A stretch of 47,627 nt of DNA, from positions 1 to 47,627 of the forward strand of contig MPMT01000037.1 of assembly GCA_002238645.1 (NCBI GenBank). Reading direction: 5' to 3'. Below, one piece after another: positions 24,264-32,855 of the stretch. This DNA comes from Alphaproteobacteria bacterium bin52. Lineage in GTDB: Bacteria > Pseudomonadota > Alphaproteobacteria > Thalassobaculales > Thalassobaculaceae. How positions within the stretch are numbered: position 1 is the first letter of the stretch; every line of letters starts with the position of its first letter. The notes beneath the pieces are model-generated. The model was not told the origin of the DNA. It saw only the letters and a program-made list of their open reading frames with translations, and did no database searches. A program made the position numbers and the translations under genes.

Positions 24264-25112
24264 TCAGGGGCAGTCGGGCAGTGCGTTCAGGCTCACCTCC
24301 TCGAGCCCGAGATCGATATCCAGGGCATCGTAGTGCAGCGTCAACGAGGAGACGGCCCCGCTCTCGTGCAGGAGCATGCTCACCTCGTAGTCGGGCGCGT
24401 CGACCCGGGAGTCCGGGCTGAAGTAGCCGAGGTGAACCGGCCATGACGTGCCCGAGAACAGGACCTCCGCGACCGTCGCGTCCAGACCTTCGGGAGTGTT
24501 CGATCCCGTTGTCCCGTTTCCGATCACGGCCGTGACCAGAACATCACTCTCCATGCGTTCGGAACCGGAGAATTCGCGGGCGGCGAACACGCGCGTGGCG
24601 CGTTGCGCGGCTTCGAGCAGTTTCCTGCTGTGCGCGACCGGAAAGAGGGTCTGCTCCGACAGCACCACGGGAGTGTCGTGGCCGTCGTAGGTAGCCACAA
24701 GCTGACCGTTGCGTCGCTCGACCCTGCCGCCATGGGACTCGGTGACGGCCTCGCGGTCACGGCCCCACGTCCTTTCGGCGGCAAACCTGAGCCAGCTGCC
24801 GTCCTTGCTCTCCCGCGCGGTATGGCTGAGGATGGTCGGTGTTCCCTGACCAAGCGTGTTCACGAACCCGATGACGGTCTCCTGGCTGAGGTGCCAGGCC
24901 TCGCAGTCCTCGATCAGGTTGATCTTCAGCCCCCCGGAGAAATCGAAGACCGAGCTGTCGAGATCGATCCTGGAGAGCGACATCGAGTAGATCGCCGAAT
25001 GGGGCACGATCCTGACAGTGTCAATCCCGCCACCGGCAGGCCGGGCCGGACCGGTTGCAGGCATGACGAGGGCGGCGGTGACCACCGCGATGCGCAGAAC
25101 CCTCCCTGACAT
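24264..25112 (-). CDS. eipB: EipB/DUF1849 periplasmic cell-envelope protein
   Basis: A 282-residue protein with a Sec signal peptide (about residues 1-26, MSGRVLRIAVVTAALVMPAT). EipB proteins form a beta-spiral in the alphaproteobacterial periplasm and help keep the envelope intact. Family marks are VPHSAIYSMSLSR near the mature N-terminus and two cysteines, one in IEDCEAWHLSQE and one at the very end in NALPDCP, which form the conserved disulphide in Brucella EipB. The ATG at 25112 follows a GGGAGAAGG ribosome site, so the longer frame is rejected. It diverges from the TRAP-fusion gene across about 190 bp. Confidence 0.85.
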   Translation of the reverse strand: MSGRVLRIAVVTAALVMPATGPARPAGGGIDTVRIVPHSAIYSMSLSRIDLDSSVFDFSGGLKINLIEDCEAWHLSQETVIGFVNTLGQGTPTILSHTARESKDGSWLRFAAERTWGRDREAVTESHGGRVERRNGQLVATYDGHDTPVVLSEQTLFPVAHSRKLLEAAQRATRVFAAREFSGSERMESDVLVTAVIGNGTTGSNTPEGLDATVAEVLFSGTSWPVHLGYFSPDSRVDAPDYEVSMLLHESGAVSSLTLHYDALDIDLGLEEVSLNALPDCP

Positions 25113-25306
25113 GGCGGCACCTTCTCCCGACCTGGTGAACGCCCGGACTATGGGCCCCCGACGCGTCAGCGACAATGATTCCGCCTCCCCGGCGGAGCGC
25201 AGTGCGCTACCATGCCCGCACCGCGGTTGCACCCGGTCCTTGTCATTGTGCTCCGGATCGGACAGCGTTGTCGGGGCTCCGGTCCGGTGAACGGTACAGG
25301 GTGGAC

Positions 25307-25786
25307 ATGACAGCAACGGCACTGCTCGGGCACCTGGAGACCGGGATCGCCCTCTTCAACGACCGGGTACTGGTCGTCTTCAAGTGGTTCGCGATCGCCC
25401 TGCTGGTCAGCATGCTAGCCATCGTCGATATCGCGGTCTTCATGCATTACGTCATGAACGACGCCCTTTCCTGGTCCGAGGAGATCGCCAAGTTCGTCAT
25501 GGTCTGGCTGACTTTCGTGGTCGCGTCCGGTTTCCATCACATGACCGCGATGGCCTCCGACGATCCCAAGTTCACCGCCCTTGCCGCTTATGCGGCATTC
25601 AAGGAAAAGAGCGGAGAGGTCTATGTCCCGAGCCCCGAGGAAAAGGCGCAGTTCGTTGCGGCCGTCCAGCGGCTCAAGGACTGGTACATCGAGAAGTTCG
25701 GTGACAAGTGGCTGAAGCTGCTCGAGGAGTCGATTGCCGCAGCCGAGATGGAAATCGCCGAGGAGGACCGCAAACTGCTCGTGTAA
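25307..25786 (+). CDS. Chimeric TRAP-transporter remnant: DctQ start fused to DctP tail
   Basis: A 159-residue open frame with two different halves. Residues 1-80 look like a TRAP small permease (DctQ): two membrane segments and the family block LSWSEEIAKFVMVWLTFVVA. From about residue 82 it becomes soluble and charged, ending EVYVPSPEEKAQFVAAVQRL and DWYIEKFGDKWLKLLEES, which resembles the C-terminal helices of TRAP solute-binding proteins (DctP). DctQ proteins are normally 160-200 residues with four membrane segments. A deletion joining dctQ to dctP in frame, with loss of dctM, explains this best. The frame is intact, so a protein may be made, but transport is impossible. Alternatively it is a novel two-segment membrane protein. 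Confidence 0.6.
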   Translation: MTATALLGHLETGIALFNDRVLVVFKWFAIALLVSMLAIVDIAVFMHYVMNDALSWSEEIAKFVMVWLTFVVASGFHHMTAMASDDPKFTALAAYAAFKEKSGEVYVPSPEEKAQFVAAVQRLKDWYIEKFGDKWLKLLEESIAAAEMEIAEEDRKLLV

Positions 25787-25880
25787 TCGTACCGGCACCG
25801 GCTCCGGCACCAGCCGGGGCCGGTCCGTTCCGGCAAGGCGGACGCCTGCCGCAGTCAGAGACAGACCAGGGACCCCAGTC

Positions 25881-26267
25881 ATGCTTGAAAAACGCAATCC
25901 GGATACCGTCCATGCCCCCAGGGGCTACTCGCACTCGGTCGAAGTGCCCGCGGGCGCCACATGGATCCACATCTCCGGCCAGATCGGGCTGCGCCCCGAC
26001 GGAACCATGGTCGAGGACGCACACGGCCAGATCGACCAGACCTGGGACAACCTTGCCGCCCAACTCGACGCGGCCAACGCCAGCCGCGACGACATCGTCA
26101 AGATCACGGTATTCCTGACACGGCGCGAGGATGTCGACTACTACCGGGCGACACGTCAGCGGTTTTTCGGGGACAGCGTCCCGGCGTCAACCCTGCTGTT
26201 CGTCGCCGGCCTGGCCGATCCGTCTCTGGTGGTCGAGATCGAGGCCGTCTGTATCAGGACCGGCTGA
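25881..26267 (+). CDS. RidA/YjgF-family protein, likely not an imine deaminase
   Basis: A 128-residue trimer-forming protein of the Rid family. Family blocks are WIHISGQIGLRPDG, NLAAQLDAANASRDDIVKIT and LVVEIEAVCI. Archetypal RidA hydrolyses reactive enamine/imine intermediates and needs an Arg in its PARS block; here the same place reads VPASTLLF, without Arg. This points to one of the Rid4-Rid7 subfamilies that lack that activity. The ATG at 25881 begins the homology. The 3' end overlaps the convergent lipoprotein gene by 14 bp. It sits 95 bp after the TRAP remnant and might have belonged to the same lost catabolic operon. Confidence 0.85.
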   Translation: MLEKRNPDTVHAPRGYSHSVEVPAGATWIHISGQIGLRPDGTMVEDAHGQIDQTWDNLAAQLDAANASRDDIVKITVFLTRREDVDYYRATRQRFFGDSVPASTLLFVAGLADPSLVVEIEAVCIRTG

Positions 26268-27069
26268 GGACGCGCGGCACCGCCACCCGGTCGGCTGCAA
26301 GCGACGGCGGACCGGACTCCCGGTTCTGCATGATCGCCGCCTGCTGGCGCGCAAGCGCCGGCAACGGAATGTCGGCAAATCCCGCATCGCCGCCCCAGGC
26401 TGCAGGGATGTGCTTGAACGGCGAGGAGCGTGGCAGCACCAGTGGTGTTGTCCCCGCCGCCGGCGTGAACCGGCCGTCGGCGCGCAGTCCGGACGGCACC
26501 AGCTTCGGAACCACCGGCGAGGCATCGCCCGCGGTTCCGGCTCCAGTCGCCGCGCCCACGTGAGCGGTGTCCCGGTCGGTGTCAACAGGAGCCGCGGCGG
26601 CAACCTGGATCGAGCCAAAGGGCAGCGAGTGGGTCTCGACCGTATTCGAGGCGATCGTGCTCGCGGAAGCGAGCCGCCTCGGCGTTCCGGCGGCAATCCT
26701 GGACGGACCGTTCACGCCGCCGAACTTCAGCGCCAGCGTCCGTACCTTCTCCTCGGCAACCAGTTGCTCCGCCGTCACCTCGGGACCGCCATCGGCATGA
26801 TCTCCCGGAAATGATGTCGGATAGGTCACCGCGATCTGGATATCGGCTTCGGTGTATTCACGGCAGATCGGATTGAGGAAAAGCATCCTGTGCAGCGCAC
26901 AGTTCTTCCCGTTGGCGGCTGACACGATGTGGTCAGACGTGCTCTTGCCGGTGGTCAGGACCGAGAACCCGGACACTCCGAGCGACGCGGCCGACATAAC
27001 AGGCGGAAGGAACGGAAGGCACCCGGCAAGCATCGTGCACAGCCCCACGCTCACGGCCACACGCATCAT
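26254..27069 (-). CDS. Putative lipoprotein, conserved in alphaproteobacteria
   Basis: A 271-residue protein with a lipoprotein signal: charged start, hydrophobic stretch and lipobox LAGC (MMRVAVSVGLCTMLAGCLPF). After it comes a small conserved domain with VSGFSVLTTGKSTSDHIVSA and NGKNCALHRMLFLNP, two cysteines being fixed in relatives I recall from other alphaproteobacteria. The second half is low in complexity (Ala, Thr, Pro, Gly) and probably disordered. The role is unknown; an envelope location is inferred. The ATG at 27069 is preferred for its GGGAG site 8 bases upstream; the ATG at 27066 is possible. Confidence 0.65.
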   Translation of the reverse strand: MMRVAVSVGLCTMLAGCLPFLPPVMSAASLGVSGFSVLTTGKSTSDHIVSAANGKNCALHRMLFLNPICREYTEADIQIAVTYPTSFPGDHADGGPEVTAEQLVAEEKVRTLALKFGGVNGPSRIAAGTPRRLASASTIASNTVETHSLPFGSIQVAAAAPVDTDRDTAHVGAATGAGTAGDASPVVPKLVPSGLRADGRFTPAAGTTPLVLPRSSPFKHIPAAWGGDAGFADIPLPALARQQAAIMQNRESGPPSLAADRVAVPRVLSRS

Positions 27070-27137
27070 GACCAACACTCCCACTGACCCGGCAATGCCG
27101 ACTCCCGGATCCAACCATTCAACAGCTTAGGCAATCA

Positions 27138-27166
27138 AGTTTATCCGATAACTGAGATCACTGCAA
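27138..27166 (-). promoter_or_regulatory. Candidate sigma-70 promoter of the lipoprotein gene
   Basis: Minus strand: TTGCAG (27166-27161), a 17-bp spacer, then TAAACT (27143-27138), about 70 bp before the start codon. It lies in the most AT-rich piece of the local intergenic region. The rnd promoter should lie in the same gap on the other strand but was not resolved. Confidence 0.35.
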
Positions 27167-27225
27167 GAACATGTTGAACCGACGATACTCTTGAGGGTCG
27201 CGAACCCCCGATGTATAGCTCGGCC

Positions 27226-28374
27226 ATGACATTTGTATCCGATTCGCGGACAGTCGCGGAACTCTGTCGTCGCCTGGCTGAAGAACCTTACGTGTGCGTG
27301 GATACCGAGTTCATGCGCGAACGGACCTACTATTCCCGGCTCTGCCTGGTCCAGCTGGCAGGCGCGCGCGACGCGGTGGCGATCGACGCGCTGGCGCCGG
27401 ATGTCGATCTCGCGCCGGTGTTGGACCTCATGAACGACCCCGGCGTGATCAAGGTCCTGCATGCCTGCCGGCAGGATCTCGAGATCTTCCACGACCGAAC
27501 CGCTGCGGTTCCCGCCCCGGTGTTCGATACCCAGGTCGCGGCCATGGTCTGCGGCTTCGGCGAGGCGGTGAGCTACGACGCGCTCGTGCACAACCTGACG
27601 GACATGCGCATCGACAAGGGTTCCCGCTACACCGACTGGGCCCGAAGGCCCCTGTCGGATGCCCAGCTCGCCTACGCGATTTCCGATGTGACCGGCCTGC
27701 GCCAGGTCTACGAAATCCTGCAGGAACGGTTGCGGACCAGCGGGCGCGCCGACTGGCTCGAGGAGGAACTCGCCGGTGTCACCGATCCCGGGACCTACGC
27801 CATCGACCCCCGGGAGTCCTGGCGGCGGATCAAGGCCAGGAACCGGTCACCCCGGTTCCTGGCACTGGTGCGGGAACTGGCGGCCTGGCGCGAGAGCGAG
27901 GCGCGGCGACGGGACCGGCCGCGGGCCTGGATCATGCGCGACGACGTGCTGCTGGCGATTGCCACCCGCGCACCGCGGACGGTCGAACAGCTCGCCGGCG
28001 TGCGCAACGTTTCCGAACGTGTCGCATCGGGGCGCAGCGGACGCGACCTGCTGGATGCGGTCGCCCGCGCAAGGGCACTCCCGGACCACGCCTGTCCGCA
28101 GCTGCCCGCTCCGCCCGCCGCGTCTTCCCGCACCGCGATCGTCGACCTGCTCCGGGTCCTGCTGAAACTGAAGTCGGAGCAGCACTCGGTGGCGGCGCGG
28201 CTGATCGCAACCGGTGCCGATCTCGATGCCATCGCCGAACACGGTGGCGCGGCCGACTCGCCGGCGCTCAGAGGCTGGCGCACCCGGGTCTTCGGCGACG
28301 ACGCGCTCGCCGTGCGCAACGGCGAACTGGCACTGCGTGCCCGCGGCGACCGGGTGGAGCTGGTCAGGCCGTGA
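27226..28374 (+). CDS. rnd: Ribonuclease D
   Basis: A 382-residue 3'-5' exoribonuclease that trims tRNA precursors and other small RNAs. The DEDDy exonuclease residues are visible: CVDTEFM (D26, E28), the Asp in LHACRQDLEIF, and YAISDVTG with the Tyr and last Asp. Two HRDC-type helical domains follow (around IMRDDVLLAIATRAPRTVEQ). The ATG at 27226 begins the conserved strand; a start 15 bases upstream is possible and neither has a strong ribosome site. It converges with ppx, the 3' ends overlapping by 11 bp. The rnd-ppx-ppk arrangement is common in Rhodospirillales-like genomes. Confidence 0.92.
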   Translation: MTFVSDSRTVAELCRRLAEEPYVCVDTEFMRERTYYSRLCLVQLAGARDAVAIDALAPDVDLAPVLDLMNDPGVIKVLHACRQDLEIFHDRTAAVPAPVFDTQVAAMVCGFGEAVSYDALVHNLTDMRIDKGSRYTDWARRPLSDAQLAYAISDVTGLRQVYEILQERLRTSGRADWLEEELAGVTDPGTYAIDPRESWRRIKARNRSPRFLALVRELAAWRESEARRRDRPRAWIMRDDVLLAIATRAPRTVEQLAGVRNVSERVASGRSGRDLLDAVARARALPDHACPQLPAPPAASSRTAIVDLLRVLLKLKSEQHSVAARLIATGADLDAIAEHGGAADSPALRGWRTRVFGDDALAVRNGELALRARGDRVELVRP

Positions 28375-29881
28375 CTTCCCGGGCATGGACCCGGGCCCGC
28401 GGCTCCATGACAACCGGCCTGCCGAGCACGGCGGAAAGCTGCGTAACCCGCCGGGCGACGGTCTCACCGAGCACGACCGCCCGTTCACCGGGATAGCGAA
28501 CGACAATCCGGTCGGACTGCGGGATCACCTCGAGTTCGCTGAGCAATCGCGCAACGCCGCCCGAATAGCTGAATCCGAACCGCAGGACGCACCCGATCAG
28601 ATTGGCGAGTTCCCGCTGCTCACGGGTGATCAGCCGAGCGACGGTCCTGGCACGCGGATGATCGACGTGACCGTTGTAGCGCGCCAGCACCGCCAGAGCG
28701 ACAAACACCCGTTCCCCGTGCTCGAGGCCGACCAGAGGCAGTCGCAGGACCTTGAGGAAGGCGTGCTCGCCGCGGTAGCTCGGATGTTCGGCCCAGGCTG
28801 CGTCACCGAGCAGGCAGATGGCGTGCACAAGCCGTGCCGGGACAGGGGTCGGCAGAAAGTCGGTCACCCAGCGCTCGAGTACTCCCTCTTCCAGCGGAAA
28901 CCGGTTGAACGGGCGGACGATGTCGGAAAATCCCGAGAGCAACGGGTCGCGCCGCCGGTCCTCCGGCGACAGCCTGTCGTACAGGCACCCCTCGCGCAGG
29001 CCGAAGGCTGAGAACACCAGTTCCCCGACCCGGCCGAGCGAGATCAGGCGATGCAGGACCAGGGCGGCGGCCGGGATCGTGTCGATCCGGCGTCGGGAGA
29101 TGCCCGGCTGCGCGGCGAGCCCCCTGCCGTCGGAGACACGTTCGAGAAACCTGAGAGCACGGTCGGGCTCGATCCTGTAGCCGTGAATGATCTCAAGCGG
29201 ATAGCGGCACCTCACCATGTGCAGTCGCGCGAGGCTGCGCCAGCCCCCGCCGACAGCGAAGAGCTGTCGCCCGGCAAGGCAGTCAAGCCACGGCAGGCGC
29301 TCGATGTGACTGTCGATGCGTCCTTGCAGCCGTTTCCGGTTCCCCCGCGTGAGCGCGCCCAGACTCAGGGCTCCCAGCGGCAGGGTCGCAACCGACCGGG
29401 GCGACCCGTCCGGAACGTCGATCAGCTCAAGGCTGCCGCCACCGAGATCGCCGACCACGCCGTCGCAGCCCGGAAAGGCGCTGATGACGCCGCAGGCGGA
29501 CAAGCGCGCCTCCTCGGCGCCGGACAGCATGCGCACCCGGATCCCGAAGCGACTCTCGAGGTCCTCGGCAAACGCCGGTCCGTTCTCGGTATCGCGGACT
29601 GCCGCGGTGGCGATGACATCAAGCCGTGCCAGCCGCATCTCGCGCGCCACCTCGAGGAACCGGGCTATGATGTCGACAGCGGCCGCACGCCCGGTTTCCG
29701 ACAGTCTGCCGGTCCGGGGCATGTCGGCGCCCAGACCGCACAGCGCCTTTTCGTTGAACACCGGAAACGGCATGCGCCGATCACCGGTGAACACCACCAG
29801 GCGCACCGAGTTCGATCCGATGTCCAGCACGCCGACCCGGTGGCCGTTGCCGTCTTCCCATGCCGACGCGGAGTACGCCAC
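28364..29881 (-). CDS. ppx: Exopolyphosphatase, Ppx/GppA family
   Basis: A 505-residue enzyme of the actin/ASKHA fold that removes phosphate from the ends of polyphosphate or hydrolyses pppGpp. The phosphate-binding loops are GVLDIGSNSVRLVVF and GVVGDLGGGSLELIDV. The C-terminal HD-like helical part is present. The GTG start at 29881 is chosen: it lies just after the ppk stop and is preceded by AGGAGG inside the end of ppk, with 7-base spacing. The much longer in-frame reading through ppk is an artefact. Co-transcription with ppk pairs polyphosphate synthesis with its breakdown. Confidence 0.9.
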   Translation of the reverse strand: MAYSASAWEDGNGHRVGVLDIGSNSVRLVVFTGDRRMPFPVFNEKALCGLGADMPRTGRLSETGRAAAVDIIARFLEVAREMRLARLDVIATAAVRDTENGPAFAEDLESRFGIRVRMLSGAEEARLSACGVISAFPGCDGVVGDLGGGSLELIDVPDGSPRSVATLPLGALSLGALTRGNRKRLQGRIDSHIERLPWLDCLAGRQLFAVGGGWRSLARLHMVRCRYPLEIIHGYRIEPDRALRFLERVSDGRGLAAQPGISRRRIDTIPAAALVLHRLISLGRVGELVFSAFGLREGCLYDRLSPEDRRRDPLLSGFSDIVRPFNRFPLEEGVLERWVTDFLPTPVPARLVHAICLLGDAAWAEHPSYRGEHAFLKVLRLPLVGLEHGERVFVALAVLARYNGHVDHPRARTVARLITREQRELANLIGCVLRFGFSYSGGVARLLSELEVIPQSDRIVVRYPGERAVVLGETVARRVTQLSAVLGRPVVMEPRARVHAREVTA

Positions 29882-29883
29882 CC

Positions 29884-32037
29884 TCAGGCCTCCTGCCGGT
29901 CCCGCTTCGCAATGGCCGGAGCCTGAGACTGCCTGCGCAAAGCACTGCCGCGACCTGACAGGCTCGGGTTGGTCATGAAGTAGGTGTGGGCCGAGAAGTC
30001 GTCGGCCAGCGCCTTCACCCGGATGTACCGGCCGGAGGCTTCCAGTTCCCAGCTGTTCTTGCGGTCCTTCAGGTTCGCTCCCATGATTTCCGTCTGCACC
30101 TGCCGGTGCACCGTCTCGTTCTCGATCGGAACGAAATGCTCGACCCGGCGGTCGAGGTTGCGCGGCATCCAGTCGGCCGACGAGATGAAGACCAGCGAGT
30201 GCTCGGACGGCAATCCGTGGCCGTTGCCGAAGCACACGATGCGCGAGTGCTCGAGGAACCGGCCGACAATGCTGCGCACCCGGATGTTCTCCGACAGGCC
30301 GGGCACGCCAGGACGCAGGCAGCAGATGCCGCGTACGACGAGGGTGATCTCGACACCGGCGCAGGATGCCTCGTACAGCTGGTCGATGAGGTCGGGATCG
30401 ACCAGCGAGTTCATCTTGGCCCAGATCGCGGCGGGCCGGCCCTCGGCGGCATAGGCCATTTCGACACGGACCAGCTCGACGATGCGGCTGCGCAGCGACA
30501 TCGGGGACAGTGCGATCTTGTCCATCGCCAGCGGGGTCACGTAGCCGGTCATGTAGTTGAAGGCGCGCGCGGCATCGAGGCAGATCCCCTCCTCGCACGT
30601 GAAGAATGACAGGTCGGTGTATACCTTCGCCGTGATCGGGTGGTAGTTGCCGGTGCCGAAATGCGCGTAGCTGCGCAGACCGCGGCCTTCCCGCCGCACC
30701 ACCAGCGACATCTTGGCATGGGTCTTCAGGTCCAGGAACCCGAACACCACCTGCACCCCGGCCCGTTCGAGATCCCGGGCCAGGCGGATGTTGACCTCCT
30801 CGTCGAAGCGCGCCTTGAGCTCGATCATGGCCGTCACCGACTTGCCCGACTCGGCCGCCTCGATCAGCGCCTTGACGATTGGCGAGTCATGGATGGTCCG
30901 GTACAGCGTCTGCTTGATCGCAACCACCGCGGGGTCGGTTGCCGCCTGGCGCACGAATTGCACCACCGCATCGAAACTCTCGTAGGGGTGGTGGATGATG
31001 ATGTCCTTCGCCCCGATGGCGGCGAAACAGTCACCGCCGAAGTCCCGGATCCGCTCCGGGAAACGGGCATTGAACGGTGGCCAGAGCAGGTCCGGGCGCT
31101 CGTCGGTGATCAGCTGTGACAGATCGGCGAGCCCGACCATTTCCTGCAACGCGAACACCTCCTCCCCTGAGGTGTCGAACTCGCGCATCACCAGTGCGCG
31201 CAGGTCGTCTGGCATCGAGGAGTTGGTGGACAGGCGAATGACGGTTCCTCGGCGGCGGCGGCGCAGTGCAGACTGGAACGACACCACCAGGTCCTCGGCC
31301 TCCTCGTCGATCTCCATCTCGCTATCGCGCAGGACCCTGAATATCCCATACTCCATGATCTCGAAATTCGGAAAGACCGTATCGGCGTGCCGGAGGATCA
31401 CCTGTTCGATGGTGATGTAGCGGATCTCGCTGCCGGGCAGGCGCACGAACCGCCCGACCTGCCAGGGCAACGGCAGCAACGCCTCCATGTGGTGGCCGTC
31501 CGACGACCGGCGCAACCGCAGCACCAGGCAGGCGCTGCGGTTGGGGAAGAACGGAAACGGATGCGCCGGATCGATGGCCAGCGGCGTGAGCACCGGAAAC
31601 ACCTGTGCCAGGAAATGCTCGTCGAGCCACGCCCGGTCGGCCGCGTCGAGATCATCGTGGTCGACCAGGTGGAAACCGGCATCCCGCAGTTCCGCGGTGA
31701 GCTCGTGCAGGCAGTCCTGCTGGCCCTCGATCAGCCGGTCCGCCTCCTTCGAGATCGCCTGCAGCTGCCGCGACGGGGTCAGTCCGTCGGGACTCGAGGT
31801 GGTGACCCCGGCCGAGATCATTCCCTTCAGCCCGGCCACCCGGACCATGTAGAACTCGTCGAGGTTGGCACTCGAGATCGACAGGAACCGAAGCCGTTCG
31901 AGCAGCGGGTTCTCCGGATTGCAGGCCTCCTCGAGTACCCGGTCGTTGAAGGCGAGCCACGACAGCTCCCGATTGATGAACCGGTCCGAAGAGTTCCGGT
32001 CCGGCACCGGTTCCTCAAGGACTTCCGCGCTGGTCAT
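29884..32037 (-). CDS. ppk1: Polyphosphate kinase 1
   Basis: A 717-residue enzyme that polymerises the terminal phosphate of ATP into polyphosphate at the inner membrane, full length for the family. The opening RFINRELSWLAFNDRVLEEA is diagnostic. The catalytic region has HHPYESFDAVVQF, KARFDEEVNIRLARDLERAG and the phosphorylated His in DLKTHAKMSLVVRRE, then YAHFGTGNYHPITAKVYTD. The second His block is NLDRRVEHFVPIE. A GAGGAGG ribosome site precedes the ATG at 32037. It follows the SDR gene by 36 bp and its stop is coupled to ppx. Confidence 0.96.
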   Translation of the reverse strand: MTSAEVLEEPVPDRNSSDRFINRELSWLAFNDRVLEEACNPENPLLERLRFLSISSANLDEFYMVRVAGLKGMISAGVTTSSPDGLTPSRQLQAISKEADRLIEGQQDCLHELTAELRDAGFHLVDHDDLDAADRAWLDEHFLAQVFPVLTPLAIDPAHPFPFFPNRSACLVLRLRRSSDGHHMEALLPLPWQVGRFVRLPGSEIRYITIEQVILRHADTVFPNFEIMEYGIFRVLRDSEMEIDEEAEDLVVSFQSALRRRRRGTVIRLSTNSSMPDDLRALVMREFDTSGEEVFALQEMVGLADLSQLITDERPDLLWPPFNARFPERIRDFGGDCFAAIGAKDIIIHHPYESFDAVVQFVRQAATDPAVVAIKQTLYRTIHDSPIVKALIEAAESGKSVTAMIELKARFDEEVNIRLARDLERAGVQVVFGFLDLKTHAKMSLVVRREGRGLRSYAHFGTGNYHPITAKVYTDLSFFTCEEGICLDAARAFNYMTGYVTPLAMDKIALSPMSLRSRIVELVRVEMAYAAEGRPAAIWAKMNSLVDPDLIDQLYEASCAGVEITLVVRGICCLRPGVPGLSENIRVRSIVGRFLEHSRIVCFGNGHGLPSEHSLVFISSADWMPRNLDRRVEHFVPIENETVHRQVQTEIMGANLKDRKNSWELEASGRYIRVKALADDFSAHTYFMTNPSLSGRGSALRRQSQAPAIAKRDRQEA

Positions 32038-32073
32038 CGTCGGAGCCTCCTCGTTTCGCTCCCGTCGTCCGGA

Positions 32074-32853
32074 TCAGATCGAACTGCGGAAGGCGCCACC
32101 GTCCATCAGCAGGTTCTGCCCGTTGATATACCCGGCGTGCACACTGCACAGGAAGGCGCAGGTCTTGCCGAATTCCTCGGCGGTTCCGAACCGTCCGGCG
32201 GGGTTCTCCGCCGATGCGGCCTCGTACATCTCCTCGTAGCTCATGCCCGCGGCCTTCGCACGGACCACGAGATTGCCGCGCAGCCGGTCGGTATCGAACG
32301 GACCGGGCAGAAGACCGTTGATGGTCACGCCACGGCGGACCGTGTCGCGGGCAATGCCGGCACAGAACCCGGTCAGCCCGGTCCGGGCGCCGTTCGACAG
32401 GCCGAGGATCGAAATCGGTGATTTCACCGAGCCCGAGGTGATGTTGACGATCCTGCCAAAGCCCCGTTCCATCATCGCGTCGACGGTTGACCCGATCAGT
32501 TCGATGGCGGTGATCATGTTGGCGTCAAGCGCCGCTATCCAGTCCTGCCTGCTCCAGTCGCGGAAGTCGCCGGGCGGCGGACCCCCGGCATTGTTGACCA
32601 GGATGTCGATGTCTCCCGCCGCCGCGAGGGCGGCTTCCCGCCCCTCCGGCGTGGTGATGTCGCAGGCGAGTGCGGTCACCGCGATACCGCGCGCGGTCCC
32701 GATTTCCCTCGCGGTCGCTTCCACATCAGCCCTGGTGCGGGCGCAGATCGTCACCTCCACCCCGGCCTCGGCCAGTGAATCGGCGCAGGCGCGTCCCAAG
32801 CCCTTGCTCGCCGCGCAGACGAGCGCCTTTCTTCCAGCAATGCCCAGGTCCAT
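32074..32853 (-). CDS. SDR-family oxidoreductase with atypical active site
   Basis: A 259-residue NAD(P)-dependent short-chain dehydrogenase. The cofactor loop is VCAASKGLGRACADSLAEAG and the NNAG motif is ILVNNAGGPPPGDF. The catalytic Ser is in NITSGSVKSPI. Where YxxxK is expected it reads GLSNGARTGLTGF, so both Tyr and Lys are missing; a recognised branch of SDRs shows this LSNxxR pattern. The C-terminus (YINGQNLLMDGGAF) is normal. The start is 2 bp after the hdaA stop. The gene interrupts an otherwise familiar DUF2066 gene, AI-2E, hda, ppk, ppx run. Confidence 0.85.
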   Translation of the reverse strand: MDLGIAGRKALVCAASKGLGRACADSLAEAGVEVTICARTRADVEATAREIGTARGIAVTALACDITTPEGREAALAAAGDIDILVNNAGGPPPGDFRDWSRQDWIAALDANMITAIELIGSTVDAMMERGFGRIVNITSGSVKSPISILGLSNGARTGLTGFCAGIARDTVRRGVTINGLLPGPFDTDRLRGNLVVRAKAAGMSYEEMYEAASAENPAGRFGTAEEFGKTCAFLCSVHAGYINGQNLLMDGGAFRSSI

Positions 32854-32855
32854 GG

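Noticed and set aside
28364..30598. 744-codon minus-strand frame through ppx and the end of ppk1
   Set aside because: Only the part after 29881 resembles Ppx/GppA. The rest lies within ppk1 in another frame and has no family resemblance; the GTG at 29881 has its own ribosome site.
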